A stretch of DNA of 33,036 bases from Flavobacteriaceae bacterium (GCA_016780245.1 JADHME010000010.1:1-33036), one strand, 5' to 3'. Positions 1 through 9,462 are shown, counted from the first letter of the stretch. Notes: generated by a model not told the origin, from the sequence alone. Made by a program: numbers and translations.

Positions 1-1182
1 AAGGTATCCTGATCCTGTTGAATTTGTATCTGGACCAGAACCATACATAGGTATTAAATTCTCAAACTCGTCTTTAGTGTAAGCTCTTTTTGATCCAACC
101 TCAACTAGTTCATCAAGTCCAGGAATTTCAAGTCTCCATCCTTCGTCATCAGTAAGGCGGAAATCTAGATGATTAATTTTAAATAAAGATAGATAATCAA
201 TTATTTGCTTAATTTTCTTAGGACCATAAAAATTTCGAGATATATCTAATAGCATACCTCTGTATGAGAATTTAGGCGAATCATTAACTTCAATAAACTT
301 CAGTGGAGTATTCTCTAATTTTGAGATTAGAAATAATTGTTTTAATGACTGTAAAGCATATAAGGCACCTGCATTATCAGCTGAGTTAATAAAAATTCCT
401 TCATTAGAAATACTTAGTTTATATGATTCAGCATTTATACTCTCATCCAAATCAATACTAATTCTGCTTGCATCTTCATTGGTATCATTAAAATCAATGT
501 TTACTATTCCATAAAATACTGAATTGATTAGTTGTTTACTTAAATTAAGCTTTTGGTCTATAACTATTGAATAATTATTGACCATCTCAACTTCTCCATC
601 ATTTATTATTAAATCAGATGGAGTTGGTATAATTAAGTCGAGCTCAGACTTATCTAATAAATTACTAGATATGTATTCGTTATACCTATCGACTGAATTA
701 GGAGCTCTAAGTTTTTCTATTCCTTTAGCATTTTTCCAAACATAATCAAACTCTACATCTAAAATATCATCATTACTAACAACAAAGCCTCCAACAGGAA
801 GATCAGATTGTCTTCTAACTATTCCTATTTGACTTAGATTAATTGAAATAGAAGAGTCCTTAGCTAGAATGTAGTCCTTACCAAAGGTTAAAATATTGTA
901 TGACTGTCCTGCAACATAGTCATAAATTACATTCTCAGGAACTGATTGCTCGTCTATAATTGAACTCTGTTGGTTCCAATGCAAGGACCAAGGAGAGTTT
1001 AAATCAATACTAGAGGTATTACTAATTGTAAAATTTATATCAAATGTCCAATCTCCGTATTCTATTATTTCATAGGTAATATTAACCTTATCAACACCTG
1101 TAGAACATGACATTTGAAAGAATACAAAAGCAATTATAAAAGAAATTTTATAAAAGTTGTTATTTAATTCTAGTAAACTCAA
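1..1182 (-). CDS. GH20 beta-N-acetylhexosaminidase lipoprotein (partial, 3' end cut by window)
   Basis: This enzyme would remove terminal beta-linked GlcNAc or GalNAc from oligosaccharides. Only the first 394 codons are present. Reading down from the start: a hydrophobic segment ending in FFQMSC (lipoprotein signal), a beta-rich chitobiase/hexosaminidase N-terminal region (CHB_HEX-like), a GH20 domain 2 ('NAGALYALQSLKQL'), then the start of the catalytic barrel with RGMLLDISRNF and LTDDEGWRLEIPGL (about bases 120-240). The catalytic Asp-Glu pair would lie beyond the window. No ATG precedes the signal peptide. The only common start codon that keeps it whole is TTG at 1182, inside the 3' end of the upstream lipoprotein gene (23-nt overlap). 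ATG at 1113 would delete the signal. It is the last visible gene of the SusCD cluster. The family call is firm; the start and exact substrate are not. Confidence 0.85.
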   Translation of the reverse strand, partial: MSLLELNNNFYKISFIIAFVFFQMSCSTGVDKVNITYEIIEYGDWTFDINFTISNTSSIDLNSPWSLHWNQQSSIIDEQSVPENVIYDYVAGQSYNILTFGKDYILAKDSSISINLSQIGIVRRQSDLPVGGFVVSNDDILDVEFDYVWKNAKGIEKLRAPNSVDRYNEYISSNLLDKSELDLIIPTPSDLIINDGEVEMVNNYSIVIDQKLNLSKQLINSVFYGIVNIDFNDTNEDASRISIDLDESINAESYKLSISNEGIFINSADNAGALYALQSLKQLFLISKLENTPLKFIEVNDSPKFSYRGMLLDISRNFYGPKKIKQIIDYLSLFKINHLDFRLTDDEGWRLEIPGLDELVEVGSKRAYTKDEFENLIPMYGSGPDTNSTGSGYL

Positions 1183-4100
1183 TTAAATCATTGTTTTTAG
1201 CAGATAAAATATATTCATTTTCATTTATATTAATAAATTCCATATCCTTAATATCTCCATTTAAGAATAAACCACTCTCCTTAGTTGTTACAGCATTAAA
1301 TCCTGAAGCAGGATCAAACTTTAATAAAACACCGACACTTGCATCATTTCTTGGAGTTTCAACCTCTGAATTAAACATATTTCCAGATACTATTATATCT
1401 AAAAACCCATCTCCATCAATATCTTTTTTGAGAATTTTATTTACTGCAGATAGTTGAGCAAGTACAGGTAATTCATTAATTATAAATGAATTACCAGTAT
1501 TTTCTAAATAAATAGATGAAAAAGTTTTTACATAGTAATGTAAAGAATTATCAAGGGCATTTTTTGTGTAAACATCTTCAAGAGTTGCAATAGAAAAAGC
1601 ATCATAGTCTTTAAATTTGGTTTTAATTGCAGGGATTTGATCAGATGAACATTGTCTACCTCTTAATGGGAATTGTTCTCCATCATTAAAATAACTTAGT
1701 ACAATGTCACCACTATTGTTTAGATCAAAATCATTGTAAAATATATCAAAAGTCTCTTCGCCATTAGTTTGATATTTATAATTATTTCCAAGATTACCTA
1801 GAACTAGATCGATATCTCCATCTTTATCAAAATCTTCTGCAACTATATCATACCACCAACCTCTTGTAGAATCCTCATCAATCATTGATTTATCTTCAGA
1901 AAATTTACCATTTTGATTTTTAAAGAACTTTATTGGTGTCCATTCACCAACAACAACTAGGTCTTTCCAGTTATCATTATTATAATCTAACCACACAGAT
2001 GATGTAACAAGACCTATATCCTTAAATGGAAATATAGAAGAATCCGCATTAACAAATCTTATTTCATTTTTAGTGGATTCATTTATAAGAAGAAAACTAT
2101 CCGCAGGCATAGGATAAGTGCCTGGAACGACCCTACCACCAACAAAAAGATCAATATCACCATCTTTGTCAAAATCTTCACTGGAAACTCTCATTCCACT
2201 AGAATAGTTATTCGGTAGAGAATTAGGAGAATATTTAAAATTACCTCTTCCATCATTTATATATACTCTATCTTTAAGGTTTGGTGAATTAGGATCAAAC
2301 TCGTTTCCACCTGAAACAATATAAAGGTCAGAGTCACCATCTTTGTCAAAATCTTCAAGAATCATATCCATGTCTTCGTATTTACTGTGAGATATTGAAA
2401 AGGGATAACTTTTTTTAATAAAAGAACCAGATGAATTTTGAAAGTAAAAAGAAGTTGGCTGATTAATTGCTCCACCAACAACAAAATCCTCTAAGCCATC
2501 GGAATTTAGGTCACCTGTAACAATTCCTGGTCCTAATTTAGAATTTTCATGAGGTAACAAAACCTCTTTATCATAATCATTAAACTCATTTTCAATATGT
2601 CTATGCTCGACAATTTTTTTATTTTCAAAATAAAGATTTGTTTGGTTTTCAGGTTGATCTGAATTCTGAATTTGGGAATTATCAATATCTAACTTTAGTG
2701 TTGTATTAGCATTCACATTCTCAATGACTTGATAATTTCCATTTGGCCAAATAACCTTAACGGATTTTACTTGACTCTCGTTCCCCAAGCCAAAGTTTAA
2801 ATATGTAGAGACAGATGATTGAAAACCTCTAGAGAGAGTAAGCTCTTGCATTTGAGAATTATTAGCAGTTTCAACGTATATTCTAGTTCCTATAGCATTA
2901 GGATTCAGGTCACTTCCTATCAGTCTAACCTTCAGATAATTATTGACTGAATTATTTCTATATATCTGAGCTTCTTGATCTATATTATTCACTATTAATT
3001 CTAAATCTCCGTCGTTGTCTAAATCTGCATATGTAGATCCATTAGAAAAATTTGCTTGATTTAAGCCCCAATCTTCAGATACATCTGTAAAAGTTAAATC
3101 AGAATTATTTCTAAAAGTAAAGTTTGCAATTGGTTCAGATGGTATTTTCTCTGTATAATAAAGAAAACTGTCTCTTGCCATTGGTCTCAACTTTAGCTCA
3201 TTAAAAAAATCTTTATTATTAATTTCTCTTCTTGTTCCATTAGAAATAAATAAGTCTTTCCAACCATCATTATCTAAATCTGCAAGTAAAGGCCCCCAGC
3301 TCCAGTCAGTGGATGAAATACCGGAAAGTCTTGATATATTACTAAAAAAAGGTTTATTTTCATTTATGGTCCTATTTATTTGAAGCGTATTATGCATATA
3401 TTGGTAATGAAATCCATAATCAACAGTACTCCAAAAAAGATCAGGGTTCATACTAGCCATATTAGCTTTAGATCTTCTATTATCTTTTGCATCCATATCA
3501 ACTTGGATGTAGTCAAGTAGGTTGTCATTATTAATATCTGCTATATCAACACCCATTCCATAAAACGATGTGTGATTTGTAGATTCTTTTACGACTTCAG
3601 AGAATGTTCCATCTTTATTATTCAAATACATGAAATCAGGAGAGCTAAAATCATTAGATATATATATGTCTGGATATGAATCATTATTAAGGTCCCCTAC
3701 AGTTGCACTAAGTGATAAACCATAATTTCTTAGACCAGCCTCCTTAGTAACTATTTTAAAGCTTGACCCATCATTCCTGTATAAGTTATCTGTTTCAAAA
3801 TCATCTTGATTTTGCATTTTGTAATAATAGTAGCTATGCGGAGCATCAAAAGGTGTCATTGGATAGTTAGCAACGTACAAATCTAGGTCACCATCTTTGT
3901 CATAATCAAAAAAAGTAGCTTGCACACTATTACCTAAATCAGCTATTCCATATTCTTCAGCTTTCTCAGTAAACGTATTATCCTTGTTATTAATAAATAA
4001 TTGATTTTTTTTATTTCCATCTAGTCCAGCAACAGATACATATATATCAAGATAACCATCGTTATTAATATCAATCATTGTTGAGCCAGTATACCATCTT

Positions 4101-4432
4101 TTATCACCTGATATTGAGGAGCTAAACGTAATATCTTCAAATTGAAGGTTACCTTTATTTAGATAAAGCCTATTTTCAACCATATTTCCAGTGAAGAAAA
4201 TATCATCTAAATCATCATTGTTTATATCTCCTACAGAAACACCACCACCCATATAGATATATGGATAAGTAAAATAATTCATGTCATTATTTTCAATGAG
4301 CTGATTATTAAACTCAACTCCAGTTTCAGTACTTGACAACAAAGTGAATTGATTAGTATTAACAGGATTATCACATGACATAACTGTTAACGAAATTATA
4401 GCAATTGTTAAAAGTAAGTTAGTGTTTTTCAT
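1160..4432 (-). CDS. FG-GAP/VCBS repeat and ASPIC/UnbV domain lipoprotein, 1090 aa
   Basis: This is a large predicted outer-membrane lipoprotein with signal LTVMSC (lipid Cys20). It has two blocks of FG-GAP/VCBS beta-propeller repeats with calcium-loop motifs. The first block has seven: DINNDDLDD (69-77), DINNDGYLD (121-129), DYDKDGDLD (176-184), DLNNDSYPD (247-255), DINNDNLLD (299-307), DLDNDGWKD (385-393) and DLDNDGDLE (470-478). An ASPIC/UnbV domain follows at about 515-580 (NAIGTRIYV, LSRGFQSS, VIWPNGNYQ). A second propeller block with at least six more such loops occupies about 635-1085. Proteins of this kind (CRTAC-like) are common beside SusCD pairs in marine Bacteroidota, but their biochemical role is not settled; glycan or surface binding is my inference. 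It lies 73 bp after susD, behind a terminator hairpin, and overlaps the next gene. Confidence 0.9.
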   Translation of the reverse strand: MKNTNLLLTIAIISLTVMSCDNPVNTNQFTLLSSTETGVEFNNQLIENNDMNYFTYPYIYMGGGVSVGDINNDDLDDIFFTGNMVENRLYLNKGNLQFEDITFSSSISGDKRWYTGSTMIDINNDGYLDIYVSVAGLDGNKKNQLFINNKDNTFTEKAEEYGIADLGNSVQATFFDYDKDGDLDLYVANYPMTPFDAPHSYYYYKMQNQDDFETDNLYRNDGSSFKIVTKEAGLRNYGLSLSATVGDLNNDSYPDIYISNDFSSPDFMYLNNKDGTFSEVVKESTNHTSFYGMGVDIADINNDNLLDYIQVDMDAKDNRRSKANMASMNPDLFWSTVDYGFHYQYMHNTLQINRTINENKPFFSNISRLSGISSTDWSWGPLLADLDNDGWKDLFISNGTRREINNKDFFNELKLRPMARDSFLYYTEKIPSEPIANFTFRNNSDLTFTDVSEDWGLNQANFSNGSTYADLDNDGDLELIVNNIDQEAQIYRNNSVNNYLKVRLIGSDLNPNAIGTRIYVETANNSQMQELTLSRGFQSSVSTYLNFGLGNESQVKSVKVIWPNGNYQVIENVNANTTLKLDIDNSQIQNSDQPENQTNLYFENKKIVEHRHIENEFNDYDKEVLLPHENSKLGPGIVTGDLNSDGLEDFVVGGAINQPTSFYFQNSSGSFIKKSYPFSISHSKYEDMDMILEDFDKDGDSDLYIVSGGNEFDPNSPNLKDRVYINDGRGNFKYSPNSLPNNYSSGMRVSSEDFDKDGDIDLFVGGRVVPGTYPMPADSFLLINESTKNEIRFVNADSSIFPFKDIGLVTSSVWLDYNNDNWKDLVVVGEWTPIKFFKNQNGKFSEDKSMIDEDSTRGWWYDIVAEDFDKDGDIDLVLGNLGNNYKYQTNGEETFDIFYNDFDLNNSGDIVLSYFNDGEQFPLRGRQCSSDQIPAIKTKFKDYDAFSIATLEDVYTKNALDNSLHYYVKTFSSIYLENTGNSFIINELPVLAQLSAVNKILKKDIDGDGFLDIIVSGNMFNSEVETPRNDASVGVLLKFDPASGFNAVTTKESGLFLNGDIKDMEFININENEYILSAKNNDLIEFTRIK

Positions 4433-4443
4433 TATATAAATTT

Positions 4444-4479
4444 AAAAAAAAAACAGGATGAAAATTAATTCATCCTGTT
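4444..4479 (-). terminator. Intrinsic terminator/attenuator after susD
   Basis: A perfect 11-bp inverted repeat (AACAGGATGAA at 4452-4462, TTCATCCTGTT at 4469-4479) encloses a 6-nt loop. On the minus strand, the transcribed direction, the stem is followed directly by ten T residues (plus-strand A-run 4444-4453). This is the standard form of a Rho-independent terminator. It sits 26 bp after the susD stop codon and 11 bp before the ATG of the ASPIC/UnbV lipoprotein gene. I infer partial read-through, because no clear promoter is seen for the downstream genes. The same hairpin may also protect the 3' end of the susCD mRNA. Confidence 0.85.
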
Positions 4480-4505
4480 AATTTATTTAGCCTTTTTATG
4501 TTTAA

Positions 4506-6191
4506 TTAGTGGCCAGGGTTTTGAGATAATGCTCCTTCAGAAGAATCAATTGCATCTAGTGGAATCGGAAGAGCAGTATGTTTTGAAGAAACTGTATTTG
4601 CTCTAGAAGCAAAAGGTGGAATTGTTCTACCTTCATGTGCTATATAAGCATTTAAAGTCTCAACCATAATACCCCATCTTCTTAAGTCGAACAATCTATG
4701 TCCCTCCATACCTAATTCAACTCTTCTTTCATGTCTAACTGCAGTTCTAGCAGCAGATTGATCAGTCCAAGTTAAATCATAAGTACCAATAACATAGTTT
4801 GGAGAAGAATCAGCTTTTGGTGAGTTTTTAGCTCTTGTTCTAACCTGATTCACGTAACCTCTAGCCTTTTCAAGAGAACCTGACTCTACTGCAGCCTCTG
4901 CAGCCATAAGTAAAACATCAGCATATCTAATGATATGATAATTTATACCAGTTCTTTGTTCTCCCCAACCACCTGTTCCTCTGTTGTCAGAGTCACCTGC
5001 AGTATAGAAGTTCTTCTTAGCACCATAAGGACCAGAAATATCAGTAAATGAAGCTCTAATGTTTTCTTTACCTGTAAATGGACCAAAACCGTTAAAGTCA
5101 ATACCTCTTCTAGCAACTGTAAAATCAATTCTAGGATCTAGTGGACCAGTATGAGGAGTAAAAGCTTCTCCAGTATCAATTCCAGCATCACTAGTAATAT
5201 CAGAAGTAATCCAGTTTGATAATGGTAAACCATTAGCATCAGTTTGGAAAGCGTTAGCTAGGTTCTGAGATGGTTGATAAAAACCACAACATAAACCACC
5301 TGTCATTGGACCAACAGGGAAGTTTAAAGTACCACCTCTGTTTCCTTGGAAAGACTGACCTCCGTCAGCAGCAAACTGAATAGAGAATATCATTTCCAAA
5401 CCATTTTCACCAGCTGATCTCCAATTAGAGAAATAATCAGAAGCTAAAGCATAATCTCCTGAATTAATTACAGCATCTAGTGAAGAAGAAGCCTGAGCCC
5501 ACTTACCTTGATATAATTGAGCTTTTCCTAAATATGCTTGAGCAGCAGATTTAATTGGTCTACCAGGCTCAGAATATGCTCCACCTCTTGATGCAGGTAA
5601 ATTTTCAACAGCATATTGGAAATCATTTTCAATCTCCGACCATATAGGACCTGAGTTAGGTTGATTAAATTCACTTGCAGCAAAGTTTTCAGAAGAAATG
5701 AATGGAACATTCACCCACATTCTTTGAAGTTCAAAATTAAAATGACCTCTAAGAAAACGAGCCTGTGCCATTTCAGTTGTAAATAAACTTGGATCCTCAG
5801 AAGATTCAATTAAACTAATAACTGAATTAGATCTGTTTATTCCAGCAAAAATTGCTCTCCACTTATTCAATATATAAGGGTTAGTTGTATCCCAAGTGTA
5901 AAGCTCTAAAGCTAGTAAATCAGCTTGATCACCATCAGTAGATCCTTTGTGAGCTTCATCAGCTAACACATCCATCCACCAGTTATCACCTGATACGTGC
6001 CAATCATCACCATGACCTTGACGAATACCATCAAGCATAGAATAAGCACCAACTAAAAGGAGATCAACTCCAGTAGCATTCTGTAGAGAAGCATCACTAA
6101 GTGCTCCTACAGGATTTATATCTGTAAAGTCATCAGAACATGATACAAGAAGTAATGTTGCTGATAAAAATAATGTTATAAATTTTTTCAT
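4506..6191 (-). CDS. SusD/RagB family glycan-binding surface lipoprotein, 561 aa
   Basis: SusD proteins sit as a lid on the SusC transporter and capture glycans at the cell surface. The N-terminus has a lipoprotein signal ending LLLVSC, followed by SDDFTD. This matches the acidic surface-export signal described for flavobacterial lipoproteins. The TPR-like and C-terminal SusD features are visible: FLRGHFNFELQRMW, AKAQLYQG-type helices ('YLGKAQLYQGKW'), YADVLLMAAEAAVESG, and VRHERRVELGMEGHRLFDLRRWG near the C-terminus. Length is normal for the family. It starts 18 bp after the susC stop, so the two are cotranscribed. The bound glycan cannot be read from sequence; the GH20 enzyme downstream points to a hexosamine-containing one. 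Confidence 0.95.
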   Translation of the reverse strand: MKKFITLFLSATLLLVSCSDDFTDINPVGALSDASLQNATGVDLLLVGAYSMLDGIRQGHGDDWHVSGDNWWMDVLADEAHKGSTDGDQADLLALELYTWDTTNPYILNKWRAIFAGINRSNSVISLIESSEDPSLFTTEMAQARFLRGHFNFELQRMWVNVPFISSENFAASEFNQPNSGPIWSEIENDFQYAVENLPASRGGAYSEPGRPIKSAAQAYLGKAQLYQGKWAQASSSLDAVINSGDYALASDYFSNWRSAGENGLEMIFSIQFAADGGQSFQGNRGGTLNFPVGPMTGGLCCGFYQPSQNLANAFQTDANGLPLSNWITSDITSDAGIDTGEAFTPHTGPLDPRIDFTVARRGIDFNGFGPFTGKENIRASFTDISGPYGAKKNFYTAGDSDNRGTGGWGEQRTGINYHIIRYADVLLMAAEAAVESGSLEKARGYVNQVRTRAKNSPKADSSPNYVIGTYDLTWTDQSAARTAVRHERRVELGMEGHRLFDLRRWGIMVETLNAYIAHEGRTIPPFASRANTVSSKHTALPIPLDAIDSSEGALSQNPGH

Positions 6192-6209
6192 AATTATTGT
6201 CTTTTGGGG

Positions 6210-9200
6210 TTAAAATTTAAGATTTAATCCTATTGATGAAACACTCTTAAGTGGATATTGTCCATCATACCAACCTAGAAGTAAAGAACCTCCATTTGGA
6301 ACTTCAGGGTCAAATCCATCAAAGTCTGTAATTGTTAGAAGATTAGTTCCATTATAGAATACTCTTGCGCTTGTAGCTCCAATTTTAGAAGCAATAGCAT
6401 CAGATAAAGTATAACCTAATTGTAACGATCTTAATCTAACAAACGAACCATCTCTTACAAAGAATGAGTTAGACTGAGTAAACTCATTATTAAGAATTGT
6501 TTCACTTAAAGCAGGATAAGTCGCATCTGTGTTAGATGGAGTCCATGCATCAAGTACTTTAGTACTTCTGTTTGAGTTAAAGAATGCAGGACTTTCATAA
6601 TACAATGCAGTATTATCAAAAACATCATTTCCTATTGAACCGTTCCAGAACATACTCATGTCCCAGTTTTTATAAGCAAGATTTATGTTTAAACCAAATA
6701 GAAAATCAGGATGTGGATCACCAATCATAGTTCTATCGTTATCATTTATAACTCCATCACCGTTTACATCTTCATATTTGAAACGACCAGGAGCAGCACC
6801 ATCTTGAGAAGCATGAGCAGCAACTTCAGCGTCATTTTGGAAAATACCTAAAACATTTCTTCCATAGAAGTATGCAAGTGGTTTTCCAACTTCAGTTCTT
6901 GAAACAGAACCAACTCTATCACCACTAGCACTGTAGAAGTCACTGATTAATTCAGTTACCTCATTAGTTGATTTAGTAATGTTTGCTGATATTCCATAAG
7001 AAACTCCTTTAGAAGTTACGTCATTATATGATAAGCTCATATCGAAACCAGTAGATTGCATAGAACCAAGGTTTGTAAAAGGAGCACTTGAATCAATAGC
7101 TGTTGTACTGATTTTTTGAGTATCCTCACCTACAAGACCGTTAGTTTCGTTCTTAAATACATCTATAGTTGCTTGAAGTTTGTTATCAAAGAATCCCATA
7201 TCAAAAGCAACATTCATTGCTGTCATAGTTTCCCATGTTAAATTAGGATTACCTTTTGAAATTAACGTTGCTCCAGGAGTAGCTAGACCCGCACCATTGA
7301 AGTTATAATAAGCAATAAACTCATTCTGATCAGAAATATTAACATCTAGGTTGGATCCTCCAATTTGCTGATTTCCAAGCTCACCATAAGAAAGTCTTAA
7401 TTTAAGTGTATCAAATACATTGCTGTTAAATCCATCTTCTTCGCTAATTAACCAAGCAAAACTTCCTGAAGGGAAAATTGCATCGGCAGTAGCTTTTGCA
7501 AATCTAGATGTGTCATCTTTTCTAACTGTAGCAGTTGCAAAATACTTACCACCATAAGACCAGTTTGCCGTAGCAAAAATTGAAAAGATAGAACTTGAAT
7601 TCTGGACTGCATATTCAACAACTGGTGTTCCAGCACCATTACTCATTAAATAAAATTCAGGAGATTCATATAAATAATCCGTTCTAAGTATTTGGCTACC
7701 TTTAAAGTTTTGCTTTAAAGCCTCAGTTCCAGCAAGAATATCTAGAGTGTGATCTCCAAAACTATTTCTGTAGTTAAGAGTGTTTGTCACAACCCATTCA
7801 TCTTGTCTGAAGTGTTGTTCTTGAAGACTATTTACAGCTAAAGCTTCTCCATGTTCAGGATTTTTTGCAGTAAAGTATCTTCCATGTAAATCTCTCATTT
7901 GGATACCAGCAGCAGTCTTAAAACTCAATTCAGGAGTAATATCCCATTGGAAAAACATGTCTCCAATAGCTCTTAAATTTTTATTGTAGTCATCTCTTGA
8001 TCTATATAATTCAGAAATAGGGTTATTGTGGATACCTAACCTTGAAGAGTTAGTATATGTACCAGCAAAATTTCCGTTTGTATCATAAACAGGAACAAGA
8101 GGTGAAGAACCAGTAGCTCTTTGAATTGGGTCATTTGGAGCAGTTGATTCTTTATCAAAAGTCACATTTAATCTTGATCCTAAAGTGATCTTATCACCAA
8201 TTTTGAATTCTGAGTTTAATCTTGTTGATGCTCTTTGATAACCAGTGTATACCATAATACCACCTTCATCTAGATAGCTAGCAGATAAATGATATCTTCC
8301 AGATTCAGAACCACCTGAAGCAGCTAAAGATACATTAGTAATCTCAGCAGTTTCAAATAATTCATCCAACCAATCAGTTCCACCAGATGTTACCCTAGCC
8401 TGAGCTCCAACATAAGCTTGACCACTAGGCATTGGCACATTTAAAAATCCAGGAATTGATGGAGTTGGTCCATTTCCATATTGGGGGTGAGTAGGTACAT
8501 TACCATCATTAAGAATACTCTGCCATGTCATATCAGCATGTTGCTGAATGTTTAACATATCAGGTTTTCTAGTAACACTACCAAGACCATATGTTGCATT
8601 TACTTCAAGTGTGTTTTTTGAGTTGTAAGAACCTTTTTTTGTAGTTACAACAATAACACCGTTAGATGCTCTTGCTCCATATATTGCAGCAGAACCATCT
8701 TTTAATACACTAATATTTTCAATATCGTTCGGATTAATATCCCTCATAACGTTTGGATCAGTTGTCTGAATCCCATCAATAACGTATAAAGGGTTATTAT
8801 CGTTAGTAGTACTGTAACCACGTATTCTTACCACAGGAGCTGCACCGGGTGCACCACTAGAGATAACTTGAACACCAGCAACTCTACCTTGAAGAGCTTC
8901 AGCTGAGTTGGTTACTTGTGTTTTAAACGCTTCATCTGTATCAATTGTACCAATAGCACCTGATACTGAACGTCTCTGTAGGGTTTGATATCCTGAAACA
9001 ACAACTTCGTCCAAAATATCAACAGAAGTAACTAATACAATATTTATAGTATTTTGGTTACCTACAGTAATAGTTTGAGAACCAAATCCCAAACTTGAGA
9101 AGGTCAACTGATCTCCAGCTGACGCATTAATTTGATAATTACCATCAAAATCTGTAACAACACCTGTGTTAGTACCCTCAACTACAACTGTAGCTCCAGG

Positions 9201-9302
9201 GACGGGGTTACCACTTTGGTCAGAAACACTACCAGAGATATTGTTCTGAGCAAAAATTAGACTAGACGATAACATCAATACAACTAAAAAAGCTTTTTTC
9301 AT
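6210..9302 (-). CDS. SusC/RagA TonB-dependent outer-membrane transporter, 1030 aa
   Basis: This is a TonB-dependent, 22-strand-type barrel that imports oligosaccharides with its SusD partner. A signal peptide (MKKAFLVVLMLSSSLIFA) is followed by a carboxypeptidase-regulatory-like beta domain (about 20-95, SGSVSDQSGNPVPGATVVVEG). Next come a DEVVVSGYQT segment and the plug domain, with ALQGRVAGVQV, VRIRGYST, NPLYVIDGIQ and the SusC signature region DIENISVLKDGSAAIYGARA. A long barrel ends in a typical C-terminal strand (SSIGLNLKF). No extra N-terminal anti-sigma-interacting (STN) domain is apparent. No sigma/anti-sigma pair or hybrid two-component regulator lies within the window. It is the first gene of the cluster, with a candidate promoter about 25 bp upstream of the ATG. 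Confidence 0.96.
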   Translation of the reverse strand: MKKAFLVVLMLSSSLIFAQNNISGSVSDQSGNPVPGATVVVEGTNTGVVTDFDGNYQINASAGDQLTFSSLGFGSQTITVGNQNTINIVLVTSVDILDEVVVSGYQTLQRRSVSGAIGTIDTDEAFKTQVTNSAEALQGRVAGVQVISSGAPGAAPVVRIRGYSTTNDNNPLYVIDGIQTTDPNVMRDINPNDIENISVLKDGSAAIYGARASNGVIVVTTKKGSYNSKNTLEVNATYGLGSVTRKPDMLNIQQHADMTWQSILNDGNVPTHPQYGNGPTPSIPGFLNVPMPSGQAYVGAQARVTSGGTDWLDELFETAEITNVSLAASGGSESGRYHLSASYLDEGGIMVYTGYQRASTRLNSEFKIGDKITLGSRLNVTFDKESTAPNDPIQRATGSSPLVPVYDTNGNFAGTYTNSSRLGIHNNPISELYRSRDDYNKNLRAIGDMFFQWDITPELSFKTAAGIQMRDLHGRYFTAKNPEHGEALAVNSLQEQHFRQDEWVVTNTLNYRNSFGDHTLDILAGTEALKQNFKGSQILRTDYLYESPEFYLMSNGAGTPVVEYAVQNSSSIFSIFATANWSYGGKYFATATVRKDDTSRFAKATADAIFPSGSFAWLISEEDGFNSNVFDTLKLRLSYGELGNQQIGGSNLDVNISDQNEFIAYYNFNGAGLATPGATLISKGNPNLTWETMTAMNVAFDMGFFDNKLQATIDVFKNETNGLVGEDTQKISTTAIDSSAPFTNLGSMQSTGFDMSLSYNDVTSKGVSYGISANITKSTNEVTELISDFYSASGDRVGSVSRTEVGKPLAYFYGRNVLGIFQNDAEVAAHASQDGAAPGRFKYEDVNGDGVINDNDRTMIGDPHPDFLFGLNINLAYKNWDMSMFWNGSIGNDVFDNTALYYESPAFFNSNRSTKVLDAWTPSNTDATYPALSETILNNEFTQSNSFFVRDGSFVRLRSLQLGYTLSDAIASKIGATSARVFYNGTNLLTITDFDGFDPEVPNGGSLLLGWYDGQYPLKSVSSIGLNLKF

Positions 9303-9327
9303 GTTAATTAAGTTTAGTTTATGGTCC

Positions 9328-9358
9328 GAAAGATAAGTTAAAAAATTGTTAATTTAAA
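9328..9358 (-). promoter_or_regulatory. Candidate Bacteroidota sigma-A promoter of susC
   Basis: On the minus strand a -7 element TATCTTTC (9335-9328; consensus TAnnTTTG, last base different) lies 19 nt after TTTA (9358-9355; consensus TTTG). The 19-nt spacing is the family standard. The predicted start site would give a leader of roughly 20 nt before the susC ATG. Both elements have one mismatch in an AT-rich region, so a chance match is possible. The rest of the 160-bp gap between susC and the esterase gene holds no gene that I can see. Confidence 0.4.
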
Positions 9359-9462
9359 ATAAAAATCTAGTAAAAATTGTGACTTATGAACATTTAAATA
9401 ACAATTATTGCGAATATGATAATTTGAATGTTTATGAGGGTTAAAGTATAATTTTCTGTTTT

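Noticed and set aside
9303-9462. Small gene or RNA in the 160-bp gap before susC
   Set aside because: Only frames of a few codons and no stable fold were seen; apart from the candidate promoter nothing can be supported.
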